From Primorskyibacter flagellatus (GTDB taxonomy: Bacteria > Pseudomonadota > Alphaproteobacteria > Rhodobacterales > Rhodobacteraceae): a DNA stretch of 64,000 bases. Location: positions 372,001-436,000 of the forward strand of contig NZ_BMFJ01000002.1 of the NCBI RefSeq assembly GCF_014638275.1, given 5' to 3'. A model generated the notes under the pieces. That model did no database searches and was not told the origin of the DNA. It saw nothing but the letters and a program-made list of their open reading frames with translations. Every line of letters begins with the position of its first letter. Within the stretch, counting starts at the first letter, position 1. Below, one piece after another: positions 54,747 to 63,536 of the stretch. The translations under genes were made by a program, and so were the position numbers.

Positions 54747-55949
54747 ATGCCCCATGTCGTCGTGGTCGGAGCCGGTCAGGCCGGATCCTCTCTGGTCGTC
54801 AAGCTGCGGGAGACGGGCTTTGACGGCGACATCACCCTGATCGGTGACGAACCGGCCCCGCCCTACCAGCGCCCGCCCCTGTCCAAGGGCTATCTCCTTG
54901 GCGACATGCCGCGCGACCGCCTGTTCCTGCGGCCCGAGGCATTCTACGCGGAGCGCGACATCGCCCTGCGCACTGGCACGTTCGTCACCGGCGTAGACAC
55001 CGACGCGAAGCGTCTGCACATCGGCGCGGAGTCGCTGGCCTACGACCACCTTGCACTGACCACCGGCTCCCTCCCCCGCCGCCTGCCGGAGGCCATCGGC
55101 GGTGCTCTCGACGGCGTGTTTTACGTCCGCACCCTCGCCGATGTAGACGCGATGGAACCCGAGGTTCGCCCCGGCCGGCGCGTGCTCATCATCGGCGGCG
55201 GCTACATTGGGCTGGAGGCTGCAGCGGTGGCCGCGAAACAGGGGCTTGAGGTCACGCTGGTCGAAATGGCCGACCGCATCCTGCAACGGGTCGCCGCGCC
55301 GGAGACCTCGGATTACTTCCGCGCCCTGCACGCGGACCATGGCGTGAAAATCGTCGAAGGCACCGGCCTGAAACGCCTGACCGGCGACATCCGGGTCACC
55401 GGGGCGGAACTGAGCGACGGCACAGTGCTTGAGATCGACTTCGCCATCGCCGGCACCGGCATCCTACCCGATACCCGCCTGGCAGAGGCCGCCGGCATTG
55501 CCTGCGACAATGGCATCGCGGCGGATGCGCGGGGACAGACCTCGGCTGCCGGTGTCTGGACGGCAGGGGACTGCGCCAGTTTCCCGCACGGCCCGGGACG
55601 GCTGAGGCTGGAGAGTGTGCCGAACGCGATCGACATGGCGGAATGCGTGGCCACGAACATCGCAGGGGCCGCAACGGACTATGTTCCCGAGCCCTGGTTC
55701 TGGTCCGACCAGTACGACGTGAAGCTTCAGATCGCCGGACTGAACGCCGGTTACGACCGGGTCGTGGTGCGCGACGGCGGCGAGGCGCGCTCCCACTGGT
55801 ATTATCGCGGGCCTGACCTGCTGGCCGTGGACGCGATGAACGATCCGCGCGGCTTCATGGTCGGCAAGCGCCTGCTCGCGGCGGGGAAATCGCCCGATCC
55901 CGCGGCGGTTGGCGACGCCTCTGTCGATCTCAAGACCCTGATGCGCTGA
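54747..55949 (+). CDS. NAD(P)H-dependent ferredoxin/rubredoxin reductase-like flavoprotein
   Basis: 400 residues. FAD motif MPHVVVVGAGQAGSSLVVKL, PPYQRPPLSKGYLLGD, NAD motif RVLIIGGGYIGLEAAAVAAK, and FAD contact VWTAGDCASFPH. A reductase C-terminal domain follows (PWFWSDQYDVKLQIAG). Class I oxygenase ferredoxin reductase type; the electron acceptor is not encoded nearby. AGGAAAAGGA precedes the ATG at 54747. Stop overlaps the rsmD start (TGATG). Confidence 0.92.
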   Translation: MPHVVVVGAGQAGSSLVVKLRETGFDGDITLIGDEPAPPYQRPPLSKGYLLGDMPRDRLFLRPEAFYAERDIALRTGTFVTGVDTDAKRLHIGAESLAYDHLALTTGSLPRRLPEAIGGALDGVFYVRTLADVDAMEPEVRPGRRVLIIGGGYIGLEAAAVAAKQGLEVTLVEMADRILQRVAAPETSDYFRALHADHGVKIVEGTGLKRLTGDIRVTGAELSDGTVLEIDFAIAGTGILPDTRLAEAAGIACDNGIAADARGQTSAAGVWTAGDCASFPHGPGRLRLESVPNAIDMAECVATNIAGAATDYVPEPWFWSDQYDVKLQIAGLNAGYDRVVVRDGGEARSHWYYRGPDLLAVDAMNDPRGFMVGKRLLAAGKSPDPAAVGDASVDLKTLMR

Positions 55950-56506
55950 TGCGCATCGTCGGGGGCGCGTTCCGGGGCCGCAGGCTGGCCGCCGTCGGCA
56001 AGGGCGATGCCGGTGCGCATCTGCGCCCCACGGCCGACCGGGTGCGTGAAAGCCTGTTCAACCTGCTGCTCGGCGGCCGCTTTGGCGATCCGGTGGAGGA
56101 TGCGCACGTCCTCGACCTCTTCGCCGGGACCGGCGCGCTCGGGCTGGAGGCGCTGTCGCGCGGGGCGGCGCATGTGACCTTCGTCGATGATGGTCGGATC
56201 GCTCAGGGCCTGCTGGCCGAGAATATTGCGCTGCTCGGCGTGAAGGATCGGGTGAAGGTGCTGCGCGCCTCCGCCCTGCGCCTGCCGGAGGCGGCGACCC
56301 CGGTGAACCTCGTCTTCCTCGACCCGCCCTACGGCAGGGGCCTGGGGGAAAAGGCGCTCACCTCGGCGCGCGCGCAGGGCTGGATCGGCGACGACGCGCT
56401 GGTGATCTGGGAGGAACGCGGCCCGCAGGACGCGCCGGAGGGCTTCACCCTGCTGGAGCACAAGAGCTACGGCGATACGGTGGTGACGCTGTTGCGGGCG
56501 GGATAG
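55949..56506 (+). CDS. rsmD: 16S rRNA (guanine966-N2)-methyltransferase RsmD
   Basis: 185 residues. N-terminal MRIVGGAFRGRRL, PTADRVRESLFNLL, SAM motif LDLFAGTGALGLEALSRGA and catalytic LDPPYGRG. It methylates m2G966 on the 30S subunit. Translationally coupled to the upstream flavoprotein. Confidence 0.96.
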   Translation: MRIVGGAFRGRRLAAVGKGDAGAHLRPTADRVRESLFNLLLGGRFGDPVEDAHVLDLFAGTGALGLEALSRGAAHVTFVDDGRIAQGLLAENIALLGVKDRVKVLRASALRLPEAATPVNLVFLDPPYGRGLGEKALTSARAQGWIGDDALVIWEERGPQDAPEGFTLLEHKSYGDTVVTLLRAG

Positions 56507-56536
56507 GCGCCCCGGCGGCCCCCTCACCCCACCCCC

Positions 56537-56552
56537 CTCCCCCGCGGGGGAG
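56537..56552. terminator. GC palindrome after rsmD
   Basis: CTCCCCCGCGGGGGAG is a perfect 16-base palindrome 30 bp after the rsmD stop, inside a C-rich/G-rich stretch. Likely a hairpin between the convergent rsmD and imuB transcripts. No T-run. Confidence 0.4.
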
Positions 56553-56609
56553 AGGGAGTCGCGTGGCCCGCCTTGATGATGTCGCGCGTCACTGATGCGG
56601 AGGGTCCCA

Positions 56610-56692
56610 TCATCCTCGGGCCCGACCCGAGGATCTCCCGGTCATGGGCGCGGCGGGCGGCATGAAATCCTCGGACCTGATCCGAGGATGAC
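56610..56692. repeat. Family B palindromic repeats (copies 2 and 3, tandem)
   Basis: ATCCTCGGG/CCCGAGGAT (56612-56634) and ATCCTCGGA/TCCGAGGAT (56667-56689) each form a 9-bp stem with a 5-base loop. They are 55 bp apart, between rsmD and imuB. Confidence 0.7.
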
Positions 56693-56714
56693 GTTTCGCC
56701 TCCATCACCCCGCC

Positions 56715-58373
56715 TCAAGCAAACTGCCCTTGGCAGAACCACCCTTTCGACATCGCCCCGCCATGAGCGAAGAACAGCCACAGCCGTTCCCCGCTCTGCA
56801 CCGTCACCCGCCAGTAATCACGCGTGCCCGACCGCCATTCCGGATCGTCCAGCCACCATTCCGGCGCGATGCGTTCCGGCCCCGTCGTGCCCTCCACCGC
56901 GAAATCCCGGCCCCGCCAGCGGAACCCGCCGTTCAGGCGCGGCACCTCGGGCGCCATCACCACCTCGGGCCGCCAGAGCATCAGCGGACGCGGCACCGGC
57001 GGGTCGGGCCAGCTGTCGGCAGCCGAGGACCAGGCCGCCGCCAGCACCAGCGCGGTCTTTTCCGGGATATGCGACGAGGCCGGGTGCCAGCGCGTGATCT
57101 GGTCCATCCCGACCCGCGCGCCGATCCGCGCCACCAGATCGTCATGCGCGGTAACGGAGGCAAGCCGCCGCGCGATCACCTCCCCGGCCTCCAGATGCCC
57201 CACCATCTCCCGCTCCTGCACGGGTTCGGTCTGCACCGCCTCAAGCCGCAGCATGTCGATGCCATGGCCCGCGTCGATCTCTGCCACCTTCATCGCCAGC
57301 AGGGGGCGGATCCGCTCGGGATCGGAGGTCGCCTTGGCCAGCCCCGCCGACACCCACTGCATCGTGTGATCGCTCCGGTACGCCTGAAGCCGGATCATCC
57401 GCACCCCGCGTCCCGCCCGCCCGACGGTGTCGCAGAGCCGTGGCAGCAGCCGGTCGAGCCCGGCCAGCACATCCTCCTCAAGCCCGATCGGGTCGGGCAA
57501 GGTCATGCGCACCGCAAAGGGCCGCGCCTCCGCCACCGGAGAGACGGGTTCCGGCACCTGCCCGAGCGCCTGATCGATGCGCAGCACCACGCCCGGCCCG
57601 AACCGCCGCGACAGGGGCCCGCGCGGCTGGTCCACCAGGTCCGACACCCGGCGCAGTCCCAGCCGGGACAGCTGCGCCACCACGTCCTCCTCAAGCCGCA
57701 GCGCGGCCAGCGGCAGCCCTGCAAGCGCCGTGCGCATCTGCCCCGGCGGGGCGATGCGCTGCGCCTCCACCCCCGCTGCGCGGATCTGCGGCGCCGCCCC
57801 GCCGCGTTCCCAGTGCCGCCGTTTCGCGGCACGCGACCGGGTCGCCCGCGCCTCCTGATCCACCGCGTCGCCGCTGCGGTGATGGCTTGCCGCGACCCCG
57901 GCGAACCGCGCCAGCGCCCAGGCCGCCCCCTGCGTGTCCGCCACCCCGGCGCGCACCGTCAGACCAAGCCGTTCGCAATCCTCATCGACCGAGGCCAGCA
58001 GCCCCTCCTCCCCGCCGAAAAGATGCGCGCAGCCGGTGATGTCGACCGTCAGCCCCTCTTCCCCCGCCATGCCGACCCAGGGCGAATACTTGCCCGCCCA
58101 TCTCCGAAGGGAGGCCAGGAACCCGCCTTCGGCCTGCGGATTGCGCAGCCGGGTGGTGAGCGCGGGGCACATCGCCAGCGCATCGCGCAGCGGCTGGTCC
58201 CGGCGCAGCCCCGCCGCCGAGGCCCCGGCCGACAGCGAATGCAGCATCTGCGCCGCCCCCTGGGTCGCCACGACGGCAAAGGGCAGCAGCGGGTCCATCC
58301 GCTCCTGCCGCAGGATGCGTTCCGCCCCGAGACGGGGAAACCACAAGGACAGGATCCGGCGACGGGGGGGCAT
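56715..58373 (-). CDS. imuB: ImuB, Y-family DNA polymerase homologue of the mutasome
   Basis: 552 residues. N-terminal Y-family palm-like region begins RRRILSLWFPRLGAERILRQ, lacking the catalytic DxD acidic start of active polymerases. GLTVDITGCAHLFGGEEGLL and AGVADTQGAAWALARF are typical of ImuB. LGLRRVSDLVDQPRGPLSRR is the helix-hairpin-helix region, and the long C-terminal domain ends WLFFAHG. ImuB bridges ImuA, DnaE2 and the beta clamp in damage-induced mutagenesis. An SOS box lies 15 bp upstream, yet imuA and dnaE2 are not adjacent. Confidence 0.9.
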   Translation of the reverse strand: MPPRRRILSLWFPRLGAERILRQERMDPLLPFAVVATQGAAQMLHSLSAGASAAGLRRDQPLRDALAMCPALTTRLRNPQAEGGFLASLRRWAGKYSPWVGMAGEEGLTVDITGCAHLFGGEEGLLASVDEDCERLGLTVRAGVADTQGAAWALARFAGVAASHHRSGDAVDQEARATRSRAAKRRHWERGGAAPQIRAAGVEAQRIAPPGQMRTALAGLPLAALRLEEDVVAQLSRLGLRRVSDLVDQPRGPLSRRFGPGVVLRIDQALGQVPEPVSPVAEARPFAVRMTLPDPIGLEEDVLAGLDRLLPRLCDTVGRAGRGVRMIRLQAYRSDHTMQWVSAGLAKATSDPERIRPLLAMKVAEIDAGHGIDMLRLEAVQTEPVQEREMVGHLEAGEVIARRLASVTAHDDLVARIGARVGMDQITRWHPASSHIPEKTALVLAAAWSSAADSWPDPPVPRPLMLWRPEVVMAPEVPRLNGGFRWRGRDFAVEGTTGPERIAPEWWLDDPEWRSGTRDYWRVTVQSGERLWLFFAHGGAMSKGWFCQGQFA

Positions 58374-58388
58374 GGGGCACTCAGATGT

Positions 58389-58403
58389 TCATGATATGTT
58401 CCA
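58389..58403. promoter_or_regulatory. LexA (SOS) box of imuB
   Basis: GTTCATGATATGTTC fits the alphaproteobacterial LexA consensus GTTC-N7-GTTC exactly. It is 15 bp upstream of the imuB start and 81 bp before the divergent cytochrome c' gene. Confidence 0.85.
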
Positions 58404-58484
58404 AAGATAGATTTTTCGTGAGCGGGAGTCGAGTCTGCGCGCGAAACCGTGTCTGATGAAACACCGCATCGCGAAAGGATCCTG

Positions 58485-58913
58485 ATGACCCCGCGCACCC
58501 TGACACTCGTTCTCGGCCTGATCGCGACCGGAGCCGTCGCCCATGAAAAAGTCACCAGCAAGGTGATCCTAGCCCGCATGGATCTGATGATCGAAATCCG
58601 CGACTCCGCCGCCGTACTGGGGGCCATGGCCAAAGGCACGATTCCGCATGATGCCGCCGCCGCCGACCGCGCCCGCGCCGCGCTCGTGGCGAATGCCGCC
58701 AAGATCCCCGCCGCCTTCCGCGCGCCCGACATGGACCCCAATTCCGAGGCGAGCCCAAGGATCTGGGACAACTTCGCGGATTTCAGTGCCGAAGCCGCCG
58801 CGCTGGAGGCTGCCGCCGGAACGATGAAAACCGGCTCCGCGCGGGAGATTGGCCTGGGGATGCGAGAGGTCGGCAAGACCTGCGGCAGCTGCCATCAGGA
58901 CTACCGGCAGTAA
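58485..58913 (+). CDS. Cytochrome c' (class II c-type cytochrome)
   Basis: 142 residues. Signal peptide (LTLVLGLIATGAVA), a four-helix-bundle pattern (ILARMDLMIEIRDSAAVLGA, IWDNFADFSAEAAALEAAAG) and the C-terminal haem site CGSCHQDYR, where class II cytochromes carry it. Periplasmic; relatives bind nitric oxide or carry electrons. Start at 58485 with AAAGGA upstream. Divergent from imuB; SOS regulation of this gene is possible but unproven. Confidence 0.9.
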   Translation: MTPRTLTLVLGLIATGAVAHEKVTSKVILARMDLMIEIRDSAAVLGAMAKGTIPHDAAAADRARAALVANAAKIPAAFRAPDMDPNSEASPRIWDNFADFSAEAAALEAAAGTMKTGSAREIGLGMREVGKTCGSCHQDYRQ

Positions 58914-59010
58914 TCACAGAACGACGCCAGCGGCCCCGCCGATCCCCGATCCGGGGCACGCCGTCCGCTGGCAGTCACTCCGCCGCCTGATACTCCATCG
59001 CCGGATAAGT

Positions 59011-59040
59011 CGTCATCCCCGGGCCCGACCCGAGGATGAC
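59011..59040. repeat. Family B palindromic repeat (copy 4)
   Basis: ATCCCCGGG (59015-59023) and CCCGAGGAT (59029-59037) with flanking GTC/GAC, in the gap between convergent cytochrome c' and lipoprotein genes. One stem position is changed. Confidence 0.65.
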
Positions 59041-59066
59041 CTGCGCAATGCGCCGCAGTTCCGCCC

Positions 59067-59339
59067 TCAGCCGCAGGTGACCTTGATCACCCGGTCCGCG
59101 TTGTCCAGTTCGACGTTGATCCGGTCCGCCCGGTAATCCATCGTCAGCATCGCGCCGGGACCGTAGATGCGTACCTTCTGCCCGGGCTCCAGCCCGGCCG
59201 CCGTGACCGCGGCGCGATCCTGCCCGATCAATGACTGGTAGGACGACGCGCCGCAGGCGTCCTCCGTCTCTGCCACAGGCGTTTCCTCGCATCCCGCAAG
59301 CACCGCAACCAGCCCGAACCCTGCCAGCATCATCCGCAT
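59067..59339 (-). CDS. I78-family peptidase inhibitor-like lipoprotein
   Basis: 90 residues. Lipobox VLAGC at the end of a short signal. CGASSYQSLIGQDRAAV, VRIYGPGAMLTMDYRADRIN and VELDNADRVIKVTCG match the I78 fold (potato-inhibitor-like), with a likely Cys-Cys disulfide. Role in the cell is unknown; relatives inhibit serine proteases. Confidence 0.82.
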   Translation of the reverse strand: MRMMLAGFGLVAVLAGCEETPVAETEDACGASSYQSLIGQDRAAVTAAGLEPGQKVRIYGPGAMLTMDYRADRINVELDNADRVIKVTCG

Positions 59340-59493
59340 GCCCTATCCTCCTGACGATCTGCCGCCGCCCCGCACATCTGGGCCGTCACGACGCCGGTTG
59401 AGGTAGGCCGGAGCGCCGCCTTTCTCAAGCGCACCCCGTTGAAACCCCGCGGAAACTCGCCCAAGGTGACGCCAGTCAAACGGAGGACACCCG

Positions 59494-60624
<1,131 letters not shown>

Positions 60625-60630
60625 TCCCCG

Positions 60631-61023
60631 ATGACGCCACGGGTGCATGACCGCGCCGCGATGATCGCGGGCATGTCCCCCGTGCTGACGGAGGGCCGCT
60701 TCGTCTTCGCCACCAGCGCGGACCCGGCCCTCCCGTCCCACGCGGTCGCCACCTGCCGCGAGGACGAGGGCCTGTCCCTGATCCTGCCGGAGGACATCGC
60801 CCGCGCGGCGGAAGTGGACTGCTCCACCCCCATGAGAAGGATCACCCTGCAGGTCCATTCCTCTCTCGAAGGGGTGGGCCTGACGGCCGCCGTCGCCACC
60901 GCGCTCGCGGATGCCGGCATCGGCTGCAACATGGTGGCCGGAAACCACCACGACCACGCCTTTGTTCCGGCGGACAGGGCGGAAGAGGCGCTGCAAGTGC
61001 TGAAGGACCTGTCACGCGGATAA
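60631..61023 (+). CDS. ACT domain-containing protein
   Basis: 130 residues. The second half RRITLQVHSSLEGVGLTAAV then ATALADAGIGCNMVAGNHHD is an ACT-type ligand-binding fold; the first half (MSPVLTEGRFVFATS, GLSLILPEDIARAA) matches the DUF2241-type arrangement. It probably binds an amino acid. Six bases after adhC, likely same transcript. No catalytic domain. Confidence 0.85.
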   Translation: MTPRVHDRAAMIAGMSPVLTEGRFVFATSADPALPSHAVATCREDEGLSLILPEDIARAAEVDCSTPMRRITLQVHSSLEGVGLTAAVATALADAGIGCNMVAGNHHDHAFVPADRAEEALQVLKDLSRG

Positions 61024-61063
61024 CGTCGCGGGCCGACCGGCGCTAAGCTATCAGCCCCCCGGC

Positions 61064-61090
61064 ACCGTAGGCCGGGCTTCAGACCGGCAT
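61064..61090. repeat. Family C palindromic repeat (copy 2)
   Basis: ACCGTAGGCCGGGCTTCAGA then CCGGCAT between convergent ACT and methyltransferase genes; nearly identical to 24654-24680. Confidence 0.6.
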
Positions 61091-61105
61091 ACCCTGCCCG
61101 CAGCC

Positions 61106-61729
61106 TCACACCGGCTTCCGCGCCACGAGAAACCGGGTCACGACTCCGCCCCCCATGCTCTCCGCCTCGACGATCTTCAGCCCGGCGCGCTCCACCGCCG
61201 CCTCGGTCTCCGCCACCGTCCGGAACGCCACGAAGGGCGCTTTCCCGACCAGCCGCATCGCCCCGATCAGCACACGCAGCGGGCAACTGGTCCAGCGTTC
61301 CGACAGGCAGCCGGTCTTGATCACGACCACCCCGCCCGGCTTCACCCGGCTTGCCATCTCTGCCAGCGCCGCATCCTGATCCTCGATCAGATGCAGCACG
61401 TTGAAGGACATAACCGCATCGTATTGCCCCTCCGGCAGGGCCCCGAACCCGGCCTTGAGAAAGGTGACGTTGGTCACCGGTCCCTGCGCCTGCCGCTGCC
61501 GGGCGATCTTGAGCAGCGCGCCGCTCAGGTCGGTCGCCAGAACATGCGCGGCGCGCGGCGCCAGCTTCATCGCGATCGTGCCGGTACCGCAGCCGATCTC
61601 CAGCACCTCGGAGTCCGGGCCGAGGTAGCTGGCCGCCCGCGAAACGGTACGGTCATGCTGGTCGAGGTTCTTGATGGGCTGGGCGGCATAGCTCTTGGCA
61701 ATCCCGTCCCAGAAGGCTTCTGCTTTCAT
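61106..61729 (-). CDS. Class I SAM-dependent methyltransferase
   Basis: 207 residues. SAM motif VLEIGCGTGTIAMKLAPRAA, acidic strand VLATDLSGALLKIAR, FLKAGFGALPEGQYDAVMSF with NVLHLIEDQDAALAEMASRV. Small-molecule or lipid methyltransferase of unknown substrate. Divergent from a LysR regulator (93-bp gap), which may control it. Confidence 0.88.
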   Translation of the reverse strand: MKAEAFWDGIAKSYAAQPIKNLDQHDRTVSRAASYLGPDSEVLEIGCGTGTIAMKLAPRAAHVLATDLSGALLKIARQRQAQGPVTNVTFLKAGFGALPEGQYDAVMSFNVLHLIEDQDAALAEMASRVKPGGVVVIKTGCLSERWTSCPLRVLIGAMRLVGKAPFVAFRTVAETEAAVERAGLKIVEAESMGGGVVTRFLVARKPV

Positions 61730-61779
61730 CTCTGGTCTCCGTCATATCTTTGACCGCAGATTTACCTGTTCGCAAATCA

Positions 61780-61803
61780 CTGCGGAATTGCCGGAATTCG
61801 CAG
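61780..61803. promoter_or_regulatory. Possible LysR-type site between the methyltransferase and LysR genes
   Basis: CTGCGGAATTGCCGGAATTC then GCAG has CTGCG/CGCAG arms around repeated GGAATT. It lies just upstream of the LysR start. LysR sites are loose dyads, so this is weak evidence. Confidence 0.3.
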
Positions 61804-61822
61804 GGATGCTATACGATCACGC

Positions 61823-62755
61823 ATGAACTGGCCCGCTGGAAGTTTCGACTGGAACCAGGCCCGCGCCTTCCTGGCGACGGCTGAGCACGGCTCGCTCTCC
61901 GCCGCCGCCCGTGCGCTTGGCCAGACCCAGCCGACGCTTGGCCGCCAGGTCACGGCGCTCGAGGAGTCGCTCGGCGTCGCCCTCTTCGACCGGGCAGGGC
62001 GCGGCCTTATCCTGACCGACGCCGGGCGCGAACTGCTCACCCACGTCCGTGACATGGCGGAGGCCGCCGCCCGCATTCCCCTGACCGCCTCAGGCCAGAG
62101 CCAGGATTTGCGCGGTACAGTCTCCATCACGGCGAGCGACGTCTATTCCACCACGCTGCTGCCCCCGATCATCGCCGATCTTGCCCGCGCCGCCCCCGAG
62201 ATCGAGATCGAGCTGGTGGTGTCCGACGACCTGCGCGACCTCTCCCGCAGGGAGGCCGACATCGCCGTCCGTCACGTCCGCCCGACCGATCCGAACCTCA
62301 CCGCCCGCCTGATTGGCGAGGCCAGCGGCTATTTCTTCGCGGCCACCTCCTACCTCGACCGGCGCGGCCGGCCCGCCAGCCGGGAGGAACTGAAATCCCA
62401 CGACATCATCGGCATCCGTGACGCCGCGCGCATGGTCGAGGGTCTGAAATCCTTCGGCATCGATGTCCCCGCCAGCCTGCTCCGCCACCGCACGGACAGC
62501 TCTTTCGTGATGTGGGAACTGGCCCGCGCCGGGCTCGGCATCGGCATCTTTCCGGCCGAACGGGCGCTGACCGATCCCGCGATGGAGGTTCTTTTCGACG
62601 GAGAGGTCGCCGTACGCTTTCCGGTCTGGCTGGTCACGCACCGGGAACTGCACTCCTCCCGCCGAATCCGGACGGTCTACGACCACCTCGCCGACCAGCT
62701 CGCCGCGCAGCTGCGCCGGACCGCCGCCGATTTCGCCGCCCGGTCCCGCCGATAA
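61823..62755 (+). CDS. LysR-family transcriptional regulator
   Basis: 310 residues. Winged helix: FDWNQARAFLATAEHGSLSA, GQTQPTLGRQVTALEESLGV, ALFDRAGRGLILTDAG. Effector domain from about 90: RGTVSITASDVYSTTLLPPI, READIAVRHVRPT, ARAGLGIGIFPAERAL. Ligand unknown. Divergent from the methyltransferase gene. Confidence 0.93.
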   Translation: MNWPAGSFDWNQARAFLATAEHGSLSAAARALGQTQPTLGRQVTALEESLGVALFDRAGRGLILTDAGRELLTHVRDMAEAAARIPLTASGQSQDLRGTVSITASDVYSTTLLPPIIADLARAAPEIEIELVVSDDLRDLSRREADIAVRHVRPTDPNLTARLIGEASGYFFAATSYLDRRGRPASREELKSHDIIGIRDAARMVEGLKSFGIDVPASLLRHRTDSSFVMWELARAGLGIGIFPAERALTDPAMEVLFDGEVAVRFPVWLVTHRELHSSRRIRTVYDHLADQLAAQLRRTAADFAARSRR

Positions 62756-62807
62756 CCCTTTCGCCGCACCGCCGTTCCGCGCTATCTGCCCGACAAAGGA
62801 GAGGCCC

Positions 62808-63518
62808 ATGCCCGACACCAGACCGCTCTACGCCGTGCTCATCGACGCCGACAACGTGCCCGCCCGCTACGCCCAGGCGATCCTGAAGGAGATCACGACC
62901 TTCGGCGAACCGGCCCTGCGCCGCGTCTACGGTGACTGGGGCGCGGACCGCCTGCGGCCGTGGATCGAACAGGCCCGCGCCCTCGGCCTCGTCGCGCATC
63001 AGGAGACGTCGAACACCAAGGGCAAGAACGCCTCCGACATCGGGCTGGTGATCGACGCCATGGACATCCTGCACACCGGCCGCTTCGACGGCTTTGTGCT
63101 GGTCTCGTCGGACAGCGACTTCACCGCGCTCGCCAACCGGGTACGGGAACAGGGGCTCGACGTCATCGGCATCGGCGAGGCGAAGGCCCCCGAAAGCCTG
63201 CGAAACGTCTGCAACCGTTTCATCCTGATCGAGAACATCGTCGACGAACCCGCCCCCGCCAAGGGATCGGACAAACCCGCCGGCAAGCTGAAACCGCAGG
63301 AGGCCCAGCCCCTGATCCTGCGCGCCATCGAAAAGATCGACACCGAGGACGAATGGGTCACCATGGGCCAGCTCGGCCAGTACCTGACGGCAGAGAACCC
63401 GGATTTCGACACACGCTCCTACGGCCGCAGGAAGCTCTCCGACCTTATTGCCGACATCAAGATACTGGAAAGCAAGCGAGGCCCGGGAAACCAGCTCATG
63501 GTGCGGCGGCTCGACTGA
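62808..63518 (+). CDS. NYN domain ribonuclease-like protein with C-terminal OST-HTH/LOTUS domain
   Basis: 236 residues. PIN-like NYN domain with acidic residues Asp13 and Asp15 (LIDADNVPA), Asp77 and Asp83 (ASDIGLVIDAMDIL), and Asp102/Asp104 (LVSSDSDFTAL). LOTUS/OST-HTH domain about 165-236 (PLILRAIEKI, MGQLGQYLTAENPDFDTRSY, ESKRGPGNQLMVRRLD). Probably an RNase recognising structured RNA; targets unknown. Ribosome site AAAGGAGAGG. Confidence 0.9.
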   Translation: MPDTRPLYAVLIDADNVPARYAQAILKEITTFGEPALRRVYGDWGADRLRPWIEQARALGLVAHQETSNTKGKNASDIGLVIDAMDILHTGRFDGFVLVSSDSDFTALANRVREQGLDVIGIGEAKAPESLRNVCNRFILIENIVDEPAPAKGSDKPAGKLKPQEAQPLILRAIEKIDTEDEWVTMGQLGQYLTAENPDFDTRSYGRRKLSDLIADIKILESKRGPGNQLMVRRLD

Positions 63519-63536
63519 CCCCGCTGCCCGTTCGGG

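Noticed and set aside
56524-58876. An imuA gene overlapping or flanking imuB
   Set aside because: All frames from 58374 to 58913 were read; only the cytochrome c' gene makes sense there, and the space after imuB holds only repeats.
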